Positions 30,802 through 35,013 of a stretch of DNA of 35,013 bases are shown here, piece after piece. The position numbers and the translations under genes are program-made. The notes beneath the pieces are model-generated. The model did no database searches. It was not told the DNA's origin and worked only from the letters and a program-made list of their open reading frames with translations. This DNA is from an uncultured Microbacteriaceae bacterium (lineage in GTDB: Bacteria; Actinomycetota; Actinomycetes; Actinomycetales; Microbacteriaceae). Each line of letters begins with the position of its first letter. Position 1 is the first letter of the stretch. The stretch is taken from positions 1 to 35,013 of the forward strand of contig CALMSL010000044.1 in assembly GCA_937872445.1 (NCBI GenBank). The letters are read 5' to 3'.

Positions 30802-31707
30802 TTAGTGACGCCAGCCCGCCTGCTCGAGCGCGGTTCGTACCTTGTGAATGACCGTCGCCTTTCGGCGCAGGTGAGAGCTGTTGAGGCGGATGACTCGCCA
30901 CTTTTCTTCCATGACCTCATCGAGGCGGTCAATATCGTGGTGTGACTGCTCCACACTGCCGAAATGGTGCTCGCCGTCATACTCGACGAGCACGCGATAG
31001 TCGGGATAGACCATGTCGCCGAGCGCAATAAATGCACCGTACCGATTGAGAATCCTCGCATTCACAACAGGTTCGGGCAGCCCAGCCTCGAAAATGATGA
31101 GCCGGATGCGCGTCTCCATTGGCGAGTCCACGCCCGGCCGAACGGATGCGAACGCCTGGCGAAGCAATCGTGCCCCTCGATGTCCACGGTGAGCCCGCAC
31201 CGCGTCGCCAAGTTCGCGCATCGTCGCAAGCGGTTGCGTCCTGCGCACAAGGGCGTCACCAATCGAAACCAGGTTTGTGAAACCGACGGCGGTCGAAAGG
31301 TATCGCCAAGTCTCGGTCGGCGAAAGGACGCGAAGCCCGTCAACGGACTCGACAGTCGCCTTCTCCAGCCGATGCGCGATCACGCCACGCATCCTGATTG
31401 GGCCGATGTCGCCGACAACGCCAACATGGATTCGCTTGTCGTTCTGAAGCTGCCACGGAAGAGGGAGCCCGTGAATCATCGCCGCGGTGACGTGGCTGAA
31501 AAACTGTTCAGGCTGCATCTGGGTGGCATACGCGCCACACAGTTGCGGAATACTCGGGTCGTCGTTGGCGGGCATCCGCACACCACGGTACGGCGAGATG
31601 AGGTCCTTCGAACGGGTTCTACTGCGCGTTGTACCGGCCTCGGATGCTTGCGCCGTCGAGAATGCCCGCCCGACCAACGTGGTTGCCAGCGGTTTCGGAC
31701 GTCGCAC
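30802..31707 (-). CDS. DUF559 (Vsr-like) endonuclease-domain protein with AbiEi-like N-terminus
   Basis: About 301 residues. The N-terminal 60 residues (GRAFSTAQASEAGTTRSRTR, LISPYRGVRMP) look like the winged helix of AbiEi-type antitoxin regulators. The middle (LRVLSPTETWRYLSTAVGF) is typical of the same proteins. The C-terminal 110 residues are a DUF559 PD-(D/E)xK nuclease-like domain: LPEPVVNARI, DMVYPDYRVLVEYDGEHH (Asp and Glu of the active site), RLDEVMEEKWRVIRL. It could cut DNA; no experimental role is known to me. The start is uncertain: GTG 31707 matches relatives, while the frame is open to 31758. It is bracketed by two inverted copies of a long palindrome. Confidence 0.82.
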   Translation of the reverse strand: MRRPKPLATTLVGRAFSTAQASEAGTTRSRTRSKDLISPYRGVRMPANDDPSIPQLCGAYATQMQPEQFFSHVTAAMIHGLPLPWQLQNDKRIHVGVVGDIGPIRMRGVIAHRLEKATVESVDGLRVLSPTETWRYLSTAVGFTNLVSIGDALVRRTQPLATMRELGDAVRAHRGHRGARLLRQAFASVRPGVDSPMETRIRLIIFEAGLPEPVVNARILNRYGAFIALGDMVYPDYRVLVEYDGEHHFGSVEQSHHDIDRLDEVMEEKWRVIRLNSSHLRRKATVIHKVRTALEQAGWRH

Positions 31708-31770
31708 GCGGACATTGTGCCAGCCTGCGACCGCCTCCCCCCAATACTGTCCACACACCCACCCATCTAT

Positions 31771-31836
31771 CCCCGCGAGTGTGCACTTGTGGCGGGAATG
31801 AGCGAGTTAGAACGACCACAAGTGCACACTCGCGGG
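31771..31836. repeat. Long perfect palindrome C2 (21-bp arms)
   Basis: Arms 31772-31792 and 31816-31836 are exact complements and identical in sequence to the C1 arms apart from one outer base. The 23-base spacer is inverted relative to C1. It lies between the DUF559 start region and the 3' end of the reductase gene. Confidence 0.93.
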
Positions 31837-31851
31837 AATGGGGTGGGGGGG

Positions 31852-32598
31852 TCAGGGGTGGCGGTAGCGCAGGAGGAGGGTGCTGCCTGAGGCGAGCACG
31901 CTCGCGAGCGTGAGGGGGACGGATGCCGGCAGCACGCCGGCCGTGATCCGCGCCGCATCCCCCACCTCCAGGGTCGGGCTCACCGTGAGGAACAGCTCAT
32001 CCACCGCCCCGTCGCCGAGCAGCGAACCGAACAGGTGCGGGCCGCCCTCGCACAGGATGCTGTTCAATCCGCGCTTGCGGAGCGCAGCCACGATGGTGGG
32101 GCCGTGCACCAGCTCCGCCCCGGCGGCCACCACATCCGCGTTCGCCTCGAACGCCGAAGCACGCGCCACACCCCTCAAGGTCGTGAACACGATCGGGCGC
32201 ACCGGCGCCTCGGTGAAGATCTCCGACACCGGGTCAAGGTTGAGGGAGGCGGTCACGATCGCGAACACCGGATGCTCCGGCAGCCCGTTTGCGACGCGCC
32301 AGCGCGCCGACTCCTCGCTCACGCGCATCGCTCCGTAGCCCTCATCGCGCACCGTCCCGGCACCGACCAGCACGACGTCGCACACGCGGCGCAACAGTTC
32401 GAAGTGGCGTTTGTCCGCCTCATCCGAGAGGCCGCCCGAGCGCCCGTTGTGCGTCACAGCGCCGTCCACGCTCGCCACGAAATTGACGCGCAGCACCGGC
32501 TCAGCCGACTTGAGCGAGGCGACGATCTCATCGTCGCCCAACTCCCCCGACGCATCCGGCCACAGGCGGCGAATCGCTCCCGACGGCGAAGTGCTCAT
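31852..32598 (-). CDS. RibD C-terminal / DHFR-fold reductase
   Basis: A 248-residue NADPH-dependent reductase with the RibD_C fold: LRVNFVASVDGAVT at the N-terminus, DVVLVGAGTVRDEGYG, SILCEGGPHLFGSLL and DELFLTVSPTL. In riboflavin synthesis this domain reduces the deaminated pyrimidine intermediate. Here it is a single-domain protein encoded with folE and a FolP homologue, so reduction of a pterin or a related compound is an alternative. The ATG at 32598 overlaps the stop of the FolP-like gene as ATGA, so translation is coupled. It is the last gene of the operon. Confidence 0.87.
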   Translation of the reverse strand: MSTSPSGAIRRLWPDASGELGDDEIVASLKSAEPVLRVNFVASVDGAVTHNGRSGGLSDEADKRHFELLRRVCDVVLVGAGTVRDEGYGAMRVSEESARWRVANGLPEHPVFAIVTASLNLDPVSEIFTEAPVRPIVFTTLRGVARASAFEANADVVAAGAELVHGPTIVAALRKRGLNSILCEGGPHLFGSLLGDGAVDELFLTVSPTLEVGDAARITAGVLPASVPLTLASVLASGSTLLLRYRHP

Positions 32599-33455
32599 CC
32601 CATATTGTGCAGCGTCCACGGCGGTTCACGCCAACCGAGGATCCCCTCGACCATCCGCACGGCGGCAACCGTTGCGGGCACGTCATGCATCCGCAGGATG
32701 CGCGCGCCCTCCAGAATGCAGAACACGGCCGCCGCGAGCGACCCCTCCAGGCGCTCCCCCTGCCGCCGGTCCGTCATTTCCCCGACGAAGTCCTTGTTGG
32801 AGACGGCGGCAAGCGTCGGGTACCCGAGCGCGACGACCTCGTGCAGTCGGCGGGTGAGTTCGAGCGAGTGGAACGTGTTCTTGTTCAGGTCGTGGCCCGG
32901 GTCGACGATGATGCGCTCGTCCGGGATGCCGGCATCCTTCGCCCACTGGATGCGGGCGCGCAGGAAGTCGATGACGTCGTCCACGACGTCCACGTATTCG
33001 GGCCGCGGCGGTTCGGCGCGCGGCGGCGACATGCTGTGCGTGAGCACGAGGGTCGCGTCGGTGGCCGCAATGGTTGCTGCCATGTCCGGGTCGTACAGCC
33101 CGCTCGTGTCGTTGATCACGGATGCGCCAGCCTCGATCGACGCCGCCGCGACGGCCGCGCTGAACGTGTCCACCGAAATCACGACATCCGACTTCGCTGC
33201 GATCGCCGCCACCACGGGCACGACGCGCTCGAGTTCCTCCTCGAGCGTGACAACCGGCCCTCGGCCGAATGGCACGCCGCCGATGTCAACCCAGTCGGCG
33301 CCATCCTTCACCGCCTGAAGGGATGCTTCCACCGCCCGGTCGAGCGCGAACGTCGCACCCTTGTCGAAGAAGGAATCGGGTGTTCGGTTGATCACCGCCA
33401 TGACGGCGACCTCACGGTCGAAGTCGAAGATGCGGCCGCCGATCGTCCTCTGCAA
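32595..33455 (-). CDS. folP2: Dihydropteroate-synthase homologue, FolP2 type
   Basis: A 286-residue TIM-barrel protein. Pterin-pocket features are kept: NRTPDSF (residue 23 on), SVDTFSAAV, VINDTSG, IVDPGHDLNKN and RMHDV. The substrate loops differ from true DHPS. The ESTRPG loop is replaced by VPFGRG, the HMxGxP element by THSMSPP, and SRKxF by SNKDF. The same changes mark mycobacterial FolP2, which lacks normal DHPS activity. The start is a TTG at 33455, one base after the stop of the upstream flavoprotein gene, with AAGGA about 10 bases before it. Conserved residues right after it (TIGGRIFDFDREVAVMAVIN) support that start. Confidence 0.85.
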   Translation of the reverse strand: MQRTIGGRIFDFDREVAVMAVINRTPDSFFDKGATFALDRAVEASLQAVKDGADWVDIGGVPFGRGPVVTLEEELERVVPVVAAIAAKSDVVISVDTFSAAVAAASIEAGASVINDTSGLYDPDMAATIAATDATLVLTHSMSPPRAEPPRPEYVDVVDDVIDFLRARIQWAKDAGIPDERIIVDPGHDLNKNTFHSLELTRRLHEVVALGYPTLAAVSNKDFVGEMTDRRQGERLEGSLAAAVFCILEGARILRMHDVPATVAAVRMVEGILGWREPPWTLHNMG

Positions 33456-34685
33456 CTAGATATCCTTCAGGTCCACGGATTCGTCGGTCAGGCGCGCCTC
33501 GTCCATCGCCTTGCCCTCGCGGATGATGCGCTGCACCTGATCGTTCACGTCCCACACGTTCACGTTCATGCCCGCGACGACCCGGCCATCCTTGAGCCAG
33601 AACGCGATGAATTCGCGCTTGTCGCGATCCCCGCGGTACACGATCTTCGCGCCCCGCGTCATGGGGCCGTATCCCGAGTACTCCATCCCGACGTCGTACT
33701 GGTCGGTGTAGAAGTACGGGATGTCCTCGAAGCTTTCCTTCTGTCCGAGCATGCCGCGCGCCGCCGCCGGCCCCTCGTTCAACGCGTTCGCCCAGTGCTC
33801 GCTGCGCAGCCGCATGTTGGCCAGCGGGTGGAACGCGTTCGCCACGTCGCCAGCTGCGAAAATGTCCGGGTCGCTCGACTGCATCGCCTGGTCGACGACG
33901 ATCCCGTTCTCCGTGACCAGACCCGCGTCCTCCGCGAGCGCGACGTTCGGCACCGCGCCGACGCCGATGAGCACGAGGTCGGCGGGGATCAGTTCGCCGT
34001 CCTTCAACTGCACGCCGGCGACCTTGCCGTGGCTGCCGACGATCTTGTCGACGACCACGGACATCCGCATGTCGACGCCGTGCTCCTGGTGCAGGTCGTG
34101 GAACATCGTGCCGAGCTCGTCGCCGATCGCGTTCGCCAGCGGGATCGGAACCTGCTCGAGGATGGTCACGTCGTTGCCGAGGGTGCGGGCGGTCGCGCCG
34201 ACCTCCATGCCGATCCAGCCCGATCCGATGAGCACGAGCTTGCGTCCGCCGCCAGCGAGTTCCTTGTGCAACGCCTTGGAGTCGTCGAGCGTGCGAAGGT
34301 AGTGCACGCCGCCGAGCTCGGCCCCGTCGATCGTGAGGAGCCGCGGCGACGATCCGGTCGCGAGCAGCAGTTTGTCGTAGTGGAGCGGCTTACCGCCGTC
34401 GAGGGTCACTTCGTGGTCCCGGGCGTTCACGCCGTACACCGCGGTGTTCGTGAGGAGCTCGATGTTGTTCTCCGCATACCAGGAATCCGGATGCACGAAG
34501 ACGGCGTCGAGTCCGTCGGACCCGTTGAGGTAGCCCTTCGACAGCGGCGGCCGGATGTACGGGGCGTGGGGTTCCTTGCCGATGATCTGGATGGTGCCGT
34601 CGAAGCCCTGCCTGCGAAGTTCTTCCGCTGCCGACACCCCGGCGAGCCCTCCGCCGACGATGATGAAGCTCTTCCTGGTGGCCAT
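33456..34685 (-). CDS. FAD/NAD(P)-dependent oxidoreductase (ferredoxin-reductase-like)
   Basis: A 409-residue two-dinucleotide-fold flavoprotein. The FAD site is IVGGGLAGVSAAEELRRQGF (from residue 9). It also has YIRPPLSKGYL, the NAD(P) site LIGSGWIGMEVGATARTLG, the second FAD contact IFAAGDVANAF, and a C-terminal reductase dimer domain ending in a DVNDQVQRIIREG helix. It belongs to the rubredoxin/ferredoxin reductase group. ATG 34685 follows AAGGAG at 6-base spacing. It lies between folE and the FolP2-type gene and could supply electrons for a pterin-related step, by context only. Confidence 0.9.
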   Translation of the reverse strand: MATRKSFIIVGGGLAGVSAAEELRRQGFDGTIQIIGKEPHAPYIRPPLSKGYLNGSDGLDAVFVHPDSWYAENNIELLTNTAVYGVNARDHEVTLDGGKPLHYDKLLLATGSSPRLLTIDGAELGGVHYLRTLDDSKALHKELAGGGRKLVLIGSGWIGMEVGATARTLGNDVTILEQVPIPLANAIGDELGTMFHDLHQEHGVDMRMSVVVDKIVGSHGKVAGVQLKDGELIPADLVLIGVGAVPNVALAEDAGLVTENGIVVDQAMQSSDPDIFAAGDVANAFHPLANMRLRSEHWANALNEGPAAARGMLGQKESFEDIPYFYTDQYDVGMEYSGYGPMTRGAKIVYRGDRDKREFIAFWLKDGRVVAGMNVNVWDVNDQVQRIIREGKAMDEARLTDESVDLKDI

Positions 34686-34713
34686 GATGTTCTCCTTCGT
34701 GCGGATGCCGCGC

Positions 34714-35013
34714 TTACGCGGGCAGGTCCGCTCCCGCGAGCCTGAATTGGCGTCGCATTGCGTTGTCTTTCGCCAGCACTCCGGTGAATGCCGTCGTCGT
34801 GGTGGTGGCGCCCGCTGATTGAGCGCCGCGCATCGTCATGCACAAATGTTCGGCCTCGAGCACGACTCCGACGCCGCGGGGCGCGAGCTGCTCGGTCAGG
34901 TATGCCGAAATCTGCTGGGTAAGTCGTTCCTGCACCTGCAGGTCGCGCGAGAACAGCTCGACGACCCTGGCGAGTTTGGAGAGCCCGACGAGCCGGTCCC
35001 CCGGCACGTATCC
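34714..35013 (-). CDS. folE: GTP cyclohydrolase I, C-terminal part
   Basis: The last 99 residues of FolE run off the right edge of the window. The visible part [35 protein letters not shown], then [17 protein letters not shown] includes the conserved GLSKLAR pterin-site helix and the zinc-site Cys of 'HLCMTMRG'. The enzyme turns GTP into 7,8-dihydroneopterin triphosphate, the entry to folate. Its stop is 28 bases before the flavoprotein start, so it heads or continues the operon. The active-site His of the N-terminal half is outside the window. Confidence 0.92.
   Translation of the reverse strand, partial: GYVPGDRLVGLSKLARVVELFSRDLQVQERLTQQISAYLTEQLAPRGVGVVLEAEHLCMTMRGAQSAGATTTTTAFTGVLAKDNAMRRQFRLAGADLPA

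Noticed and set aside
32607-34745. 712-codon open frame on the plus strand
   Set aside because: It is antisense to the FolP2-type and flavoprotein genes, both clearly identified, and its composition (Arg/His/Val-rich, no motif) is that of a shadow frame.

Overview
The window comes from a high-GC Gram-positive actinobacterium, most likely a member of the Microbacteriaceae; the genus cannot be fixed from sequence alone. The evidence is the strongly G+C-rich coding sequence, the actinobacterial SerC next to an IdeR/DtxR regulator, the XPB helicase plus helicase-associated gene pair, the DUF2530/DUF3027/cold-shock neighbourhood (gene order resembles the serC-cspB-ercc3 stretch of mycobacteria), a DUF664-type DinB protein (mycothiol-linked superfamily), several genes with no Shine-Dalgarno that look leaderless, and short dispersed nested palindromes.

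Layout. Positions 1-9808 hold ordinary small accessory enzymes and regulators: a VOC protein (cut by the window edge), DinB plus an extended SDR, a GNAT, an SGNH hydrolase, a ceramidase-like membrane protein, an MBL-fold hydrolase, a PPOX-type flavoprotein, a lipoprotein, a VapBC toxin-antitoxin pair, a divergent DUF4386/TetR pair with three phased operators, a DUF4440 protein and a 2-oxoglutarate/Fe(II) oxygenase. Positions 9809-17465 are a genomic scrapyard with foreign character. They contain an 816-residue protein with two TIR domains and a C-terminal helical region that looks like a terpene-cyclase/prenyltransferase toroid; an 84-bp copy of the oxygenase gene; a 5'-truncated DUF2306 gene; an alpha/beta-hydrolase pseudogene with three nonsense codons; a membrane-protein gene that runs into a second oxygenase fragment; an IS481-type remnant; and a two-gene secreted-protein operon. 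The right edge is a tRNA-Arg(CCU), and 15 bp of its 3' end recur at 14456, so 14456-17405 looks like a small tRNA-integrated island.

Positions 17466-22683 carry a cupredoxin/lipoprotein/membrane-protein operon, an NTF2-like protein, and three tandem paralogous cell-surface proteins, each with a near-identical TTGATA-17-TAnTTT promoter and a long similar leader. Positions 22684-31707 return to conserved core functions: HNH endonuclease, a tiny ORF with its own terminator, IdeR/DtxR with an iron box, SerC, DUF2530/DUF3027 (overlapping antisense), cold-shock protein, and helicase-associated protein plus XPB. They end with a DUF559 (Vsr-like) nuclease gene bracketed by two long perfect palindromes in opposite orientation. 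Positions 31852-35013 are a minus-strand pterin-related operon: folE (partial), a ferredoxin-reductase-like flavoprotein, a FolP2-type dihydropteroate-synthase homologue and a RibD-C/DHFR-fold reductase.

The best candidate for an undescribed system is the TIR-TIR-toroid gene at 10155-12605. It is probably a stand-alone NAD-consuming defence or signalling protein in which the first TIR has lost its catalytic Glu and the second has kept it. Runners-up are the palindrome-flanked DUF559 nuclease, the triplicated surface-protein genes with cloned promoters and leaders, and the 32-codon ORF abutting a perfect terminator.
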